Below are positions 53,975 through 64,000 of a DNA stretch of 64,000 nt, one piece after another (position 1 is the first letter of the stretch; each line of letters opens with the position of its first letter). The stretch is from Xanthostigma xanthostigma. Lineage: Eukaryota; Arthropoda; Insecta; Raphidioptera; Raphidiidae. Under the pieces are notes generated by a model that saw nothing but the letters and a program-made list of their open reading frames with translations, was not told the DNA's origin and made no database searches. The stretch spans positions 81,628,948-81,692,947 of the forward strand of contig OY754464.1 in NCBI GenBank assembly GCA_963575645.1. The letters are read 5' to 3'. Both the position numbers and the translations under genes were made by a program.

Positions 53975-55036
53975 TGTTACGTTATTATTTTTCTTGTGGG
54001 GGTTGGTTGGGTTTTTAAATAAACAGGTTCGAGCGTTAAAGTTTTAACACGTATAATTTAATATATAAAACTCAAATGACAAATTATAACAATACACAAA
54101 ATATATAATGGAAATAAACAATAGGTTCAAATGGCTAATTTACTTTCATCGGTCAACAGAGTATTTTTAATTAAATACTCCCATCAGTGCAAATAACGAT
54201 ATTATTTGTACGGTCACATTCAATTTTACATAATAATAAAGTTAATGAGTCTAGCGGTCTGAAGAATCCTAAACTCGGGCGGGACTCTAATTATATTTAA
54301 CTCGAATCTCTAGGTCATTCCTACGTTGTGGTTTTTTATTAGGTCATTATTTATATCCTCGGCACGGTCATTGAATTTAATACGGTCGTTGCGGTCGTGG
54401 GTCGATTTACGCTAAGGTCTGGAACAGACGAAATCCCGATCATGATCCAGAACCCTCGCGATGGTCAAGCAGTGTGCTATTAGAAGACACCGGGAAACTT
54501 ATCGGAGCAGACGACAACACGATCGTACTTCAATAGTTTCCAGATCTTCGGCAAGCGAGCTGAGAATGAATCCACAAAATGCTGGAATAGACGGAACACG
54601 ATCGTAAACCAGCACTTAAAGGGCTATTCAAAGCTTTCCCCGTTGACTAGATAGGCCATACTAGAATAGACGGAACACGATCGTAAACTAGCAAGCCACT
54701 GAGCCAACAGGGTGGTCACTGAAAGACAAATTTTTATGCGCACTGTTGCTTGACACCAATAAATGTCGAACCGCAGTAGGTACGACCGCTAATCATTTTT
54801 AATAAAAATATTAATTAAAAAGGAAATTAATGAGTAGCCATCTATTGGCGGACAGCATAATATTAATTACAAAAATATAAGTTCAATTAGACGCGGCGCT
54901 AATACGTACTCAATACCGGTCTCTGCTTAATCATAAACGCGTCTGAACACAATTTCGTGTACCTATTACTGTACACGAATATAAAGCAAACTAGATTTTA
55001 CCGTGATATTAATATTATTAAATTAATATCGTTACA
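53975..55036 (-). repeat. 3' LTR of the gypsy-class element
   Basis: 1,062 bp. On the minus strand it begins TGTAACGATATTAAT and ends AATAACGTAACA, the TG...CA form. Identical by eye to the other LTR. Confidence 0.93.
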
Positions 55037-55847
55037 CTCCTCCGGCCCGTGTAAAAATACGCGATTATAAGGTCATAGTTATGTGCACCAATGGTCATAA
55101 ACTTAAATGTAAAACAAAAATTGTACTTAGGGCAATCATTTGATCAATTTTCAATATTATTCACTATCGTTCATATGACTAAATATCAAAAATACAAAAC
55201 AAAATATTTCACTTCAACGTTTCAAATAAACGTAAATAATCACAGTTCAATGTCCTTAATACTACTATCAACGTTCAAACATTTATCTTATCTCTAAATA
55301 TGGTCCAAATTATTAATAGTTTCAAAAGGTCTGCATTAATAATTTTCAAATACGGGCAAAATAATGAAAGTTCAAAACTTCTGTATTCATCAATACAGTC
55401 AAATTTCAAAAAGGTCAATATTGTATTCTAATATCATAAACACGGTCAAAAATCATTAAACTGAATATTGTGTAATATGATATATTTAATACGGTCAAAA
55501 ATCATTAACATGAATATTGTGCTATGATATATTTAATACGGTCAAAAATCATTAATATGAATATTGTATTAGAATATATCCAACACGGGCAAAGTTAAAA
55601 AAAAATAATACTATGTCGTGATTTATTTAATACGGTCAAAAATCATTAATATGAATATTGTATTAAAATATATCAAACATAGTTGAAATTCAACATTTCA
55701 ATAATCTACAACAAAAAAAAGGTATCGTGATATTTCAAAATGCGGTCAATGTTCTAAATGTTAATATTGCATTAGGAAATAATCACTATTTATCAAAAAA
55801 AACAAAAGTTCACATACCAAACACTTTAGCTTACTCAGCACAAAACC
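55037..55847 (-). other. Untranslated 3' part of the gypsy-class element
   Basis: AT-rich with repeated ACGGTCAAAAATCATTAA and ATGAATATTGTATTA units (about four imperfect copies, 55,440-55,670). The purine-rich tract lies next to the LTR. Confidence 0.7.
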
Positions 55848-56387
55848 TTAGTCCACTACTTTACACACACTGGGGACAACGCGTCCCATACGGATTTGTC
55901 CGTTGGCGGCCTTCGTGAAACGAATCACGCGTCCATCGGGCAGTACGGTCTTTCTCCTACATCGTCTCTTCAAGGCTGGAGTCCAGGTGGGCAGCGGCGG
56001 CACATACGGTCGCGACGTCGGTGGCGTTGACACTGGCGTTATTGCTGGTTTTAAAGGTGCTGGAGGTTTTATTGGTGGTGGTGTCGATTTGGCGGCTGGC
56101 GGCTTTATAGTCGCCGGAGGCCTCAGTAAAGCCTCTGGAACCGGCGGCGGGATCACACGTCGACGCCTCTTAGGGGGTGAGAGGGTCAATTGGATCAACC
56201 TCCACGGTAGCAGCTCCAGGGGTGAACGATCCTCTATTCCTCGCGTTGGCGGCGTTTCGGGGAAGCGTTCCTGCGGTGGTTGAGTCGTGATAGAAGGGCA
56301 CGGTGATAGTGTCGGCGGCGTATCGGGTATGCGCTGTTCATCTTCGAAGGTCGGTACGTCGTCGATGTCCAAGAAGTCCATTTTCAA
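55848..56387 (-). CDS. Proline-rich third ORF of the gypsy-class element
   Basis: 179 codons, starting MKMDFLDIDDVPTFEDEQ. Acidic start, then long Pro-rich stretches (PPTLSPCPSITTQPPQ, KPPAAKSTPPPIKPPAP), a basic patch (ALKRRCRRK) and a C-terminal VLPDGRVIRFTKAANGQIR segment. It is not envelope-like: no signal peptide or membrane segment is visible. The position between integrase and the 3' LTR is where extra ORFs occur in some gypsy lineages. Function unknown; part of a fossil element. Confidence 0.65.
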   Translation of the reverse strand: MKMDFLDIDDVPTFEDEQRIPDTPPTLSPCPSITTQPPQERFPETPPTRGIEDRSPLELLPWRLIQLTLSPPKRRRRVIPPPVPEALLRPPATIKPPAAKSTPPPIKPPAPLKPAITPVSTPPTSRPYVPPLPTWTPALKRRCRRKTVLPDGRVIRFTKAANGQIRMGRVVPSVCKVVD

Positions 56388-56493
56388 CTGAATGAGACTG
56401 CTGTTATCGCCGGTCTTTTTATAGTCGATGTTACATAAATAATTTTGATCTTAGATTACGCAATTGCGTAATTCATTTTAGTTATTCGTTTGA

Positions 56494-58368
56494 TTAGTTA
56501 AACGTTTTTAAATCACTAATATGCCATATTCCAATGCTTTTACCGTCCATTTTTGCTAGCTCATAAATTATTGGCGAAATTTTCCTCTTGATGGAAAACG
56601 GGCCCTCGTACCGGGGAGCTAATTTGGCGGCATATCCCTGCGTAGCATTGGATAGTGCGTATTTCCTTTTCAGAACTCGGTCTCCTATATTGTACTCATT
56701 TGTCCGGCGGCGCAAATTATATCGGACGGCGCTGTCTTGATGAGCCTTTTGCAAGAGATCTTTTACTTCAGTGAAAAGATGTATCAGTTCCGAGACGTGG
56801 TCGTTTGTTGTATCGGGAGCGACGTTTTGATATTCACTGGCGTGAATTTTTAGTTCGCGCCCATAATTCAGATAAGCAGGGGTGTAGTTGGTGACATCGC
56901 TTCGCGCAGTTCGAAACGCAAAGCCAAGCTCGGCTATGTTAGCGTCCCACTCGTTGTGTTTGTCGGCCACATATGCGCGTAGCATATTGTTTATGGTCAA
57001 GTTCGTGCGCTCGGTAGGATTCGCTTGCGAATGTCGACGGGCATTTAATAACGCCTTTACCCCAAATTTTGCTAATAATTCGCGTACATTTTTCCCGGTA
57101 AATTCGGCTCCATTATCAGAGATTAGAAACTCGGGAACACCATATATCATAAAAACTGAGTCGTTCAAGTGTTGAGCGACTAATTTTGACGTGGCGGCCC
57201 GAAGCGGGAATAACAAGACAAATTTTGTATGCGTGTCCTGAACAACCAGTAGGTATCTACGACCCCTTTTCGATCGAGGAAAAGGGCCCATCAGGTCAGC
57301 ACTGATCGTTCTCCAGGGCACATCTGCGGTCCGGTCTTGTCCCATTTTTCCTTGGGGCGCTTTATTATCAGGTTTTGTTTGTTGACATACACTGCAGTCG
57401 TGCACGTATCGTGCTACGTCAACGATCATTTTCGGCCAATAATAACTTTGTTTTATTCGGTCGTATGTTTTGGCGACACCTAAGTGTCCGGCGGTCGGTT
57501 CATCGTGAAACTGTTTGAGTATTTCGGGTCGTAATTTATTGGGCACCACTAATTTCCATTCATACGCAGGATTTGGAAAGTGGTGTCGGTCGGTGATTTT
57601 TTTATAAATCTTGTTATCTTGAATTTTCCATCGTGGATAATCATCAGGGTTGGCTTCAATATTTTCGGTCATTTTATTATACCAGCGGTCATGTAATTGT
57701 TCCGGAAAAGTGATAACATCAATCGGTACAGTATCGTTCAGAGGTTCACACAACGCATCATTGCTAGCGTTGTCTTTTCTTTTTCTGTACCTTTTGTTCC
57801 TCAACTTTTCTTTGGGCGTGATGGTCGTTATGGTCGTTACATGGTCAGTATTCGGAGAAAATGTCCAAGTTCCTCTACTCATATCGGGCACTATCTGCAT
57901 AGCGGTCCAAAAATCAATGCCGAGAATTAAATCTTGCGGTAATTCGGGCACTAATAGGACAGTAATACGGCGTGTTCGGTCAGATACGGTCATTAACACA
58001 CTCATTTCTTCTTCAACAGAGTACGTGGTTCCATCAGCGGTCTGAATTTTTTTGTTTACTGAAGGTCGAGGGCGGTATCCCCGTTCAGCGAGTAGCAATC
58101 TTCCTCTCGGTCCGGTCATCGTTCGGCTAGCTCCTGAATCTAATAATCCGGGTAACTCTCTTCCTCCAATGGTCACAAATAAATACGGTCGGGCATCTCC
58201 TGGCATTTTTGAAATCACGTTCTGTTCAGCGGTCGGTGCAGATTGTTTTAAGGTCGGTCTAAAGGAATACAGGCGACGTTTACGACCTGTTAACGTGCCT
58301 GTCGGTCGTTTCCCTGTGTCTGTCGACAGCGAGGACAATTTGTCGTCGTAGTTCCGTTCATTCCACAC
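56494..58368 (-). CDS. pol-type ORF of the gypsy-class element (protease, integrase)
   Basis: 624 codons. Retropepsin-like protease around LLDSGASRTMTG and LILGIDFW in the first third. Zinc-binding H2C2 (HDEPTAGHLG... CSVCQQTKP) and the integrase core (ISADLMGPF, LISDNGAEFTG, NPTERTN; D-D-E) follow, and a C-terminal chromatin/DNA-binding region closes it (YNIGDRVLKR, YEGPFSIKRKI). The frame overlaps the end of gag by about 80 bp, as in gypsy elements that use frameshifting to make Gag-Pol. Part of a broken element. Confidence 0.88.
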   Translation of the reverse strand: MWNERNYDDKLSSLSTDTGKRPTGTLTGRKRRLYSFRPTLKQSAPTAEQNVISKMPGDARPYLFVTIGGRELPGLLDSGASRTMTGPRGRLLLAERGYRPRPSVNKKIQTADGTTYSVEEEMSVLMTVSDRTRRITVLLVPELPQDLILGIDFWTAMQIVPDMSRGTWTFSPNTDHVTTITTITPKEKLRNKRYRKRKDNASNDALCEPLNDTVPIDVITFPEQLHDRWYNKMTENIEANPDDYPRWKIQDNKIYKKITDRHHFPNPAYEWKLVVPNKLRPEILKQFHDEPTAGHLGVAKTYDRIKQSYYWPKMIVDVARYVHDCSVCQQTKPDNKAPQGKMGQDRTADVPWRTISADLMGPFPRSKRGRRYLLVVQDTHTKFVLLFPLRAATSKLVAQHLNDSVFMIYGVPEFLISDNGAEFTGKNVRELLAKFGVKALLNARRHSQANPTERTNLTINNMLRAYVADKHNEWDANIAELGFAFRTARSDVTNYTPAYLNYGRELKIHASEYQNVAPDTTNDHVSELIHLFTEVKDLLQKAHQDSAVRYNLRRRTNEYNIGDRVLKRKYALSNATQGYAAKLAPRYEGPFSIKRKISPIIYELAKMDGKSIGIWHISDLKTFN

Positions 58369-59276
58369 GTATTGCAGAATTGGTGATTCGGCGGGTTAGG
58401 GCAGTTTCTGTATGCATGTCCTTGTTTGCGGCAGTTCCAACACTTGTAGCGGAATGCCGGTTTATTGTTCGCAGTGTTTACTTCATAAACAGGACTAGTT
58501 CGTGACTTTTGGATCACCCGTATATTATCATTTTGTGTTCCGGTCATGTTGGATACTTTTGATAAATCGGGCTCCAACAGTTGGTTCGGGGGGCATGATT
58601 GACGGCGTGCTCTCAGTCGTCCTCGTTCAAGTCGAGAAACTAAGTTTTCAAGTTCGCCAATGGTTCGGGGTTCGTTCAAGCTTATTTGTTCCTGATAATC
58701 GGGAAGACAATTAAGTTCAATTGTCTGCATTTGTTCACTATATGCAGGCGGACGCTCCATACGTTTGTATAGACTAAACATTTTTGCGACATAAACAGAA
58801 AATGGTTCAGTAGGTCCCTGTTTTCGTTTATTAATTTCTATTTTTAATAAATGGTCATAGTCTGGATCTCTAAAAGATTTGCGTAACGTTTGCACTAGCT
58901 CATCCCATGTACGTAATTTATCTCGAGCATAGCGGTAGACTTGCAAGGCTGAGCCTCCAAACAGTCCGGAAGCTGAGTGCAACAAGTCGGTTGTTGTTAT
59001 ACTGTTGTCACGGCGTCGGTCTTCTACATCCTCCAAAAACGTTTCTAAACTATTTCGATCGTCCCCGGTAAACTTTATTCCCCATTTGTACACGGGAATA
59101 GCTTTATAGGAACGGACAGCGGGCGTTAGGTCTAAGTTCAATGCACGCAAGCGTGCTGAAAAATCATTAGGTCGGTCAGCAATGTCAATATTTTGTTCAA
59201 CATTTGGGTCGGGTCGGATTGGCTCAGGCGGTGTTGACGTTGCCTGTGTGTATTCATCAATCTGCTCTTCTTCCAT
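58290..59276 (-). CDS. gag ORF of the gypsy-class element
   Basis: 328 codons starting MEEEQIDEYTQATSTPPEP. A capsid-like helical region (about 50-190; FTGDDRNSLETFLEDVED, WDELVQTLRKSFRDPDY, RKQGPTEPFSVYVAKMFSLY) precedes an Arg-rich stretch. Two CCHC-type knuckles close it (CWNCRKQGHAYRNC and CNTCGMNGTTTTNC), the second with Asn in the His position. Matches Ty3/gypsy Gag of insects. Confidence 0.88.
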   Translation of the reverse strand: MEEEQIDEYTQATSTPPEPIRPDPNVEQNIDIADRPNDFSARLRALNLDLTPAVRSYKAIPVYKWGIKFTGDDRNSLETFLEDVEDRRRDNSITTTDLLHSASGLFGGSALQVYRYARDKLRTWDELVQTLRKSFRDPDYDHLLKIEINKRKQGPTEPFSVYVAKMFSLYKRMERPPAYSEQMQTIELNCLPDYQEQISLNEPRTIGELENLVSRLERGRLRARRQSCPPNQLLEPDLSKVSNMTGTQNDNIRVIQKSRTSPVYEVNTANNKPAFRYKCWNCRKQGHAYRNCPNPPNHQFCNTCGMNGTTTTNCPRCRQTQGNDRQAR

Positions 59277-59360
59277 TTTGAACCCGTGTACGGTCGGTAT
59301 TGTTACAACAATAGGTCAATCGGATCTTTGTTTTATAAGAATCCTGGTCACGGCACCAGT

Positions 59361-60422
59361 TGTTACGTTATTATTTTTCTTGTGGGGGTTGGTTGGGTTT
59401 TTAAATAAACAGGTTCGAGCGTTAAAGTTTTAACACGTATAATTTAATATATAAAACTCAAATGACAAATTATAACAATACACAAAATATATAATGGAAA
59501 TAAACAATAGGTTCAAATGGCTAATTTACTTTCATCGGTCAACAGAGTATTTTTAATTAAATACTCCCATCAGTGCAAATAACGATATTATTTGTACGGT
59601 CACATTCAATTTTACATAATAATAAAGTTAATGAGTCTAGCGGTCTGAAGAATCCTAAACTCGGGCGGGACTCTAATTATATTTAACTCGAATCTCTAGG
59701 TCATTCCTACGTTGTGGTTTTTTATTAGGTCATTATTTATATCCTCGGCACGGTCATTGAATTTAATACGGTCGTTGCGGTCGTGGGTCGATTTACGCTA
59801 AGGTCTGGAACAGACGAAATCCCGATCATGATCCAGAACCCTCGCGATGGTCAAGCAGTGTGCTATTAGAAGACACCGGGAAACTTATCGGAGCAGACGA
59901 CAACACGATCGTACTTCAATAGTTTCCAGATCTTCGGCAAGCGAGCTGAGAATGAATCCACAAAATGCTGGAATAGACGGAACACGATCGTAAACCAGCA
60001 CTTAAAGGGCTATTCAAAGCTTTCCCCGTTGACTAGATAGGCCATACTAGAATAGACGGAACACGATCGTAAACTAGCAAGCCACTGAGCCAACAGGGTG
60101 GTCACTGAAAGACAAATTTTTATGCGCACTGTTGCTTGACACCAATAAATGTCGAACCGCAGTAGGTACGACCGCTAATCATTTTTAATAAAAATATTAA
60201 TTAAAAAGGAAATTAATGAGTAGCCATCTATTGGCGGACAGCATAATATTAATTACAAAAATATAAGTTCAATTAGACGCGGCGCTAATACGTACTCAAT
60301 ACCGGTCTCTGCTTAATCATAAACGCGTCTGAACACAATTTCGTGTACCTATTACTGTACACGAATATAAAGCAAACTAGATTTTACCGTGATATTAATA
60401 TTATTAAATTAATATCGTTACA
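59361..60422 (-). repeat. 5' LTR of the gypsy-class element
   Basis: 1,062 bp, same sequence as 53,975-55,036. The primer-binding site begins two bases inside the element body. Confidence 0.93.
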
Positions 60423-60674
60423 ATATAAAGCTGAAGAGTTTGTTTGTTTGTTTGTTTGAACGCGCTAATCTCAGGAACTACTGGTTCAAATTGAAAAACT
60501 TTTTTTGTTGGATAGCCCATTTATCGAGGAAGGCTATAGCCTATATAATATTACACTACGACCATTAGGAGCGAAATTTTAATGAAAAATGTTGCAAAAT
60601 GTATCTCAAAAATAAGCTTCTATTCAGGTGAAATCCACTAACTAAATATACTCATATTAACGTTGTAAAAATAC

Positions 60675-60751
60675 AGCGTCGGCTAGCTCAATCGGTAAAG
60701 CACACGACTGTCAATATCAGGGTCGTAGGTTCGGAGCCCTACGTTGGGCGA
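60675..60751 (+). other. tRNA-Lys-like block inside a Helitron, copy 1
   Basis: TAGCTCAATCGGTAAAGCA (A box/D arm) and GGTTCGGAGCCCTACGTTGG (T arm) resemble tRNA-Lys. The anticodon loop reads CTGTCAA instead of CTCTTAA or CTTTTAA, and the anticodon and acceptor stems do not pair well, so it is a pseudo-tRNA. A sister copy is at 63,003-63,075. Confidence 0.65.
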
Positions 60752-61030
60752 ATACATTTTTATTTTGTTTATTATTTTCTACATTGCTTTCTTCTAAGGC
60801 TTACATTGAAATTTATTTGAATTTTATTTAATTAATTAAAAAAAAATTATTAGTTAAAAAAAGTATAAATACTGCTTTTTATCGACAAAAACTTTTGAAC
60901 GGTAACTCCGATCATCATGAAATTTGGACACAACATTCATCTCGGTAAACTAAGATGAATGTGTCTATTCATGTTCCTCCCTTCTCCATTCGTTCTTTTA
61001 CACCCGGGTGAAACCGGGCGGGACCGCTAG

Positions 61031-61389
61031 TTGGTTTATAAGTGAAATGTGAATAAATTTTCTTCAAAGTCGTTAATAATTACTCTTCACAGAGACTGTT
61101 TTCTTCTCTTTATGGTGCGCTCTGTATATAAGGTCCATCACGCATATTCGCAACTCTGAACGAATTTTACATAACACGATGCGAACTGCCGGCACCAAGC
61201 GTCGCTTTAAATACATATTTTATACGTCACTTAGATATATAGGCCATTGCTGCATACGCACAAACAGCCCCCGCCAACCGGCCAGCCCGTCGTGTAATCC
61301 GTCCTGAAGGGGAGTTTTTTGGAATTCTGTATTGTGGTTTACGTTATTCCATACAGGATGTTTTTTTATACATATGTCATAGCATATGT
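61031..61389. other. Spacer between Helitron and LINE
   Basis: No gene or repeat recognised. Confidence 0.35.
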
Positions 61390-62559
61390 AAGTAAGTAAG
61401 TAAGTAAGTAAATTTATTGTATCATTGGTGGGCAAGCCCACATAGATAAAGTCAAGAAAAAAAAAGGTACATACAGTATTACAGTATTAAAGTATTACAG
61501 CCTTACAGTATTAAAATCTAAAACAAATATATCGTGAAATACAATAGTTAAAATTTGTTAAAATTAATATTAAAAAATTCCTCAGTGGAATATACGCACT
61601 CTTTTATGCAAACTTATTTTATTTTGTTCTTAAAATTTTTAAAATTTAATTGTCGTAGTGTAAGAGGCAAAGCATTAAAAAATTTATAGCTTATGCATAC
61701 ATAGCTTCTGTCAGTCAGACCCAATCTCACCTTCGGTATGCGTGTATCCTTACGGTATCTTGTAAGGTAATTATGTTGATCGGAGTGTGTACTTTGACTG
61801 TTGCTTTTCGCAAAGAGCAAACAATCATTAATAAAAAGGGAGCATAGTGACATTATATTAAGTTTAACAAATAAAGATCTGCAGGAATCATTCCACTGAG
61901 ATTTAGTAATAGTCCTTATGGCTCGCTTTTGGAGCTTAAAAATGCGATCACAATATGGAGAATTACCCCAGAATATCAACCCATACCGGATATGAGATTG
62001 GATGAAAGAATGATAAGCTATTTTGATAACTTTGTTGTCTACCAAATTTACAAGTTTACGTAACACATAATTTGAAGAACACAGCTTACCTGCCAGTTTA
62101 TCAATATGACTTGACCAATTAAGGCTAGAATCTAGTGTCACTCCCAAAAAATTAACCGAATTTGTTTGGTTATGTAACTGAAGCTGGTTTTTATTTCTCG
62201 TGGTAAAGTTGATTTGAAATGTTTTGCTGTCATTCATTAGTAACTTATTGGCGGCGAACCAATTTTTTGCATTACCTAAAGATATATTTATATTTTCTAT
62301 CAAATTAGTGCTATTGTCGTTACAAAGAAACATACTTGTATCATCAGCATATTGCGTAACTTCAGCTAAAGGTATATTATATGCTAAATCGTTTACATAT
62401 ACTATAAAGAGTAAGGATCCCAAGATAGACCCTTGGGGTACCCCTTTTTCAATATCTAGCCAAGAAGACTGGCAATTTTTTATTTGGGTACATTGGCACC
62501 TTCCGCTTAAATAAGACTTTAAAAGATCCAGTGCTGTGCCTCTTACACCGTAAAAATGC
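61390..62559 (-). mobile_element. 5'-truncated LINE (CR1/Jockey group), reverse transcriptase C-terminal part
   Basis: On the minus strand an unbroken frame of about 315 codons runs from HFYGVRGTALDLLKSYL through GVPQGSILGSLLFIVYVNDL and QYADDTSMFL (RT motifs, with the catalytic YADD), FLGVTLDSSLNWSSHI and RYGLIFWGNS to a stop at 61,614. The 3' UTR ends CCACCAATGATACAATAAA followed by TTAC repeats (five units), a short-tandem tail typical of CR1-like LINEs. Endonuclease and the first RT motifs are missing, so it is a dead-on-arrival copy. The intact frame suggests recent insertion. Confidence 0.88.
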
Positions 62560-62722
62560 TAATATGCTAATTTAAATATTGCGTTCGATTAAATGGGCGT
62601 TATAGTATTAATAATATTCCAGCCAATTGGGTGAAAAATATTGACATAGACATATTATAATGTAGAAATTAAATATCTGTTAAGATGACGCGGGTAACGC
62701 GGGTAACGGCTAATATTAAATA

Positions 62723-63343
62723 CTAGCGGTCCCGTCCGGTTTCACCCGGGTTTAAAAGAACGAATGGGAAAGGGAGGAACATGAGTACACACATTCATGT
62801 TAGTTTACCGAGATGAATGTTGTGTCCAAATGTCATGATGATCGGAGTTACCGTTCAAAAGTTTTTGTCGATAAAAAGCAGTATTTGTACTTTTTTTAAC
62901 TAATAATTTTTTTTAAATTAATTAAATAAAATTAAAATAAATTTAAAGGTAAGCCTAAGAAGGAAGCAATGTAGAAAATAAAAAAATAAAATAAAAATAT
63001 ATTCGCCCAACGTGGGGCTCGAACCCACGACCCTGATATTGACAGTCGCATGCTCTACCAATTGAGCCATACGACGTTGTGTACTCACAACGCTAATATG
63101 AGTATATTTAGTTAGTGCATTTCACCTGAATAGAAGCTTATTTTTGAGATACATTTTGCAACATTTTTCATTAATGCTCCGCTCCTAATGGTCGTAGCGT
63201 GATATTATATAGCCTATAGCCTTCTCAATAAACGGGCTATCCAACAAAATTTTTTTTCAATTTGAACCAGTAGTTCCTGAGATTAGTGCGTTCAACCAAC
63301 CAAACAAACAAACAAACTCTTCAGCTTTATATATTAGTATAGA
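62723..63343 (-). mobile_element. Non-autonomous Helitron with tRNA-like block, copy 2
   Basis: On the minus strand it starts TCTATACTAATATATAAAGC and ends GGACGGGACCGCTAG followed by T. 621 bp, collinear with the split copy at 53,961-61,030, including the tRNA-like block in the same place and orientation. Confidence 0.85.
63003..63075 (-). other. tRNA-Lys-like block inside a Helitron, copy 2
   Basis: Better preserved than copy 1: GGCTCAATTGGTAGAGCATG, then GGGTCGTGGGTTCGAGCCCC and ACGTTGGGCG, which match tRNA-Lys arms. The anticodon loop is CTGTCAA, as in copy 1, with two mismatches in the anticodon stem. Box A and B are intact, so Pol III transcription is conceivable. Confidence 0.7.
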
Positions 63344-63352
63344 TTATGACAT

Positions 63353-63893
63353 TTGCTATAGACTGTGTGCACGAAGCCTACTAGAGGGTAATAGAGAATT
63401 ATTGAACTCACTTTTTATGGAAATCGCGACATGTTTCTTTTGCGATAAGTCAAAAACTTTAGTTGGCCATGATGTGTCAAAAAAAATGTAATAAGGAAAA
63501 CTGCTGTTAATTTTATATACAATAAAATTCAGATTGTAAACCATTGTACAAATAGCATAACATAAAAGGTACGTGAGAATTATTTATTTATTAGTTATGA
63601 CGTACAATATATAAAAAAAGCGTAACGTCAAATTCTGGCGCCAATGATCTTTATTTTACTTAAATCGCCATCAGCGCAACAGCCTGGAACACAACAAGCA
63701 TTTCCAGATCGCCTAGTTTTGCCCATGTTTTCTTTGTAATTAAAGAACTTTATAAAATTGTAACTATTTTCACTTTTAATAAACATTGCTCACTGACATA
63801 CGGAAAATTGGAGTTTGAAGTTTCCCCTAGTGCTCACCACAAACGCTCGCATCGATAAATTTGTAACTCCGTTTCCTTCTACATTACTCATAC
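63353..63893 (-). mobile_element. THAP-bearing non-autonomous repeat (P-like?), copy 2
   Basis: Inverted homologue of 11,512-12,265 without the FB1 insert. The ATG ORF reads MGKTRRSGNACCVPGC. By eye about 85-90% similar to copy 1, with the THAP start conserved. Confidence 0.55.
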
Positions 63894-64000
63894 TGTATGG
63901 TTACCTACATAATATGTTCCACGTCATGTAAAAATTAATCAAAGCATGCTTAGCTAATTTGTTTCTGACAGATCTACAAAACAAAAGAACACTTCTAAGA

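Larger units (their letters stand above)
53975..60422 (-). mobile_element. Gypsy (Ty3) class LTR retroelement, 6,448 bp
   Basis: Two LTRs of 1,062 bp flank the body, with a 4-bp target duplication ATAT (53,971-53,974 and 60,423-60,426). On the minus strand, in order: LTR, primer site complementary to the 3' end of tRNA-His (59,339-59,358), gag, a pol-type frame with protease and integrase, a proline-rich third ORF, a purine-rich tract (GGGCCGGAGGAG) and LTR. The LTRs look identical by eye, so insertion was recent. As a whole the element looks broken, with about one major break, and is best read as a young but non-autonomous fossil. It lies inside a Helitron. Confidence 0.92.
53961..61030 (+). 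mobile_element. Non-autonomous Helitron with tRNA-like block, split by the LTR element
   Basis: The 5' end TCTACTTAATATAT is separated by the LTR element from AAAGCTGAAGAGTTTGTTTG (60,427 on). The 3' end is ACCGGGCGGGACCGCTAG followed by T. The non-LTR part totals about 620 bp. A tRNA-like sequence (60,675-60,751) lies between the AAAATGTATCTC block and the ACTTTTGAACGG block. Confidence 0.82.

Noticed and set aside
55903-56283. Glycine-rich 126-codon ORF
   Set aside because: Antisense shadow of the proline-rich ORF in the LTR element (Pro codons read as Gly).
60675-60751. Functional tRNA gene
   Set aside because: Acceptor and anticodon stems do not pair, and the block lies inside a transposable element; called tRNA-like only.
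61220-61441. 73-codon minus-strand ORF at the LINE 3' end
   Set aside because: It reads through the LINE tail repeats and flanking DNA and has no resemblance to LINE proteins.

Overview
This 64 kb window is nuclear DNA from an insect. The organism is eukaryotic because nearly every gene is split by GT-AG introns, and it is an insect because it carries exuperantia, an insect maternal-effect gene, next to orthologues of conserved animal genes. The DNA is AT-rich and crowded with class II elements, foldback elements and rolling-circle Helitrons. Some repeats recall lepidopteran genomes, but I cannot fix the order.

Region by region: 1-4,500 is repeats (a TIR element, two hAT MITEs, a tandem-plus-hairpin element, a foldback). 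4,550-13,140 holds two divergent genes, 5-formyltetrahydrofolate cyclo-ligase (-) and a complete 8-exon leukotriene A4 hydrolase (+, 611 aa). 13,279-14,475 is a 687-bp foldback and a tRNA-derived SINE. 14,650-18,918 is a divergent pair, mRpL13 (-) and spenito (+). 18,919-27,800 is gene-poor: the likely spenito 3' UTR, then hAT and pogo-like MITEs, a perfect 150-bp palindrome and a long-TIR element. 27,826-31,135 holds tipin (-), a small acidic unknown ORF (-) and exuperantia (+). 31,136-39,800 has hAT copies, a mariner derivative, a four-exon coiled-coil gene (-), a THAP-domain gene (+) and a damaged second THAP domain. From 39,800 to the end I find no host gene: there is a roughly 300-bp tandem array, many MITEs, a Helitron helicase remnant, a pogo/Tigger-like element with Helitrons inside it, a gypsy-class LTR element lodged inside a Helitron, a 5'-truncated LINE and a P-like or THAP-bearing repeat.

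The host genes are mostly housekeeping (one-carbon metabolism, aminopeptidase/epoxide hydrolase, mitochondrial translation, m6A/splicing RNA binding, replication-fork protection) plus one germline RNA-localisation gene. They share promoter regions by divergent placement rather than forming a pathway. No wholly new cellular system is evident. The most unusual structures are a Helitron subfamily carrying a tRNA-Lys-like block, foldback elements with hammerhead-ribozyme-like cores, a perfect nested palindrome, and a tandem-plus-hairpin element found twice, once inside a satellite-like array. Coordinates and splice sites were read by eye; family names rest on motif recognition, not on searches.
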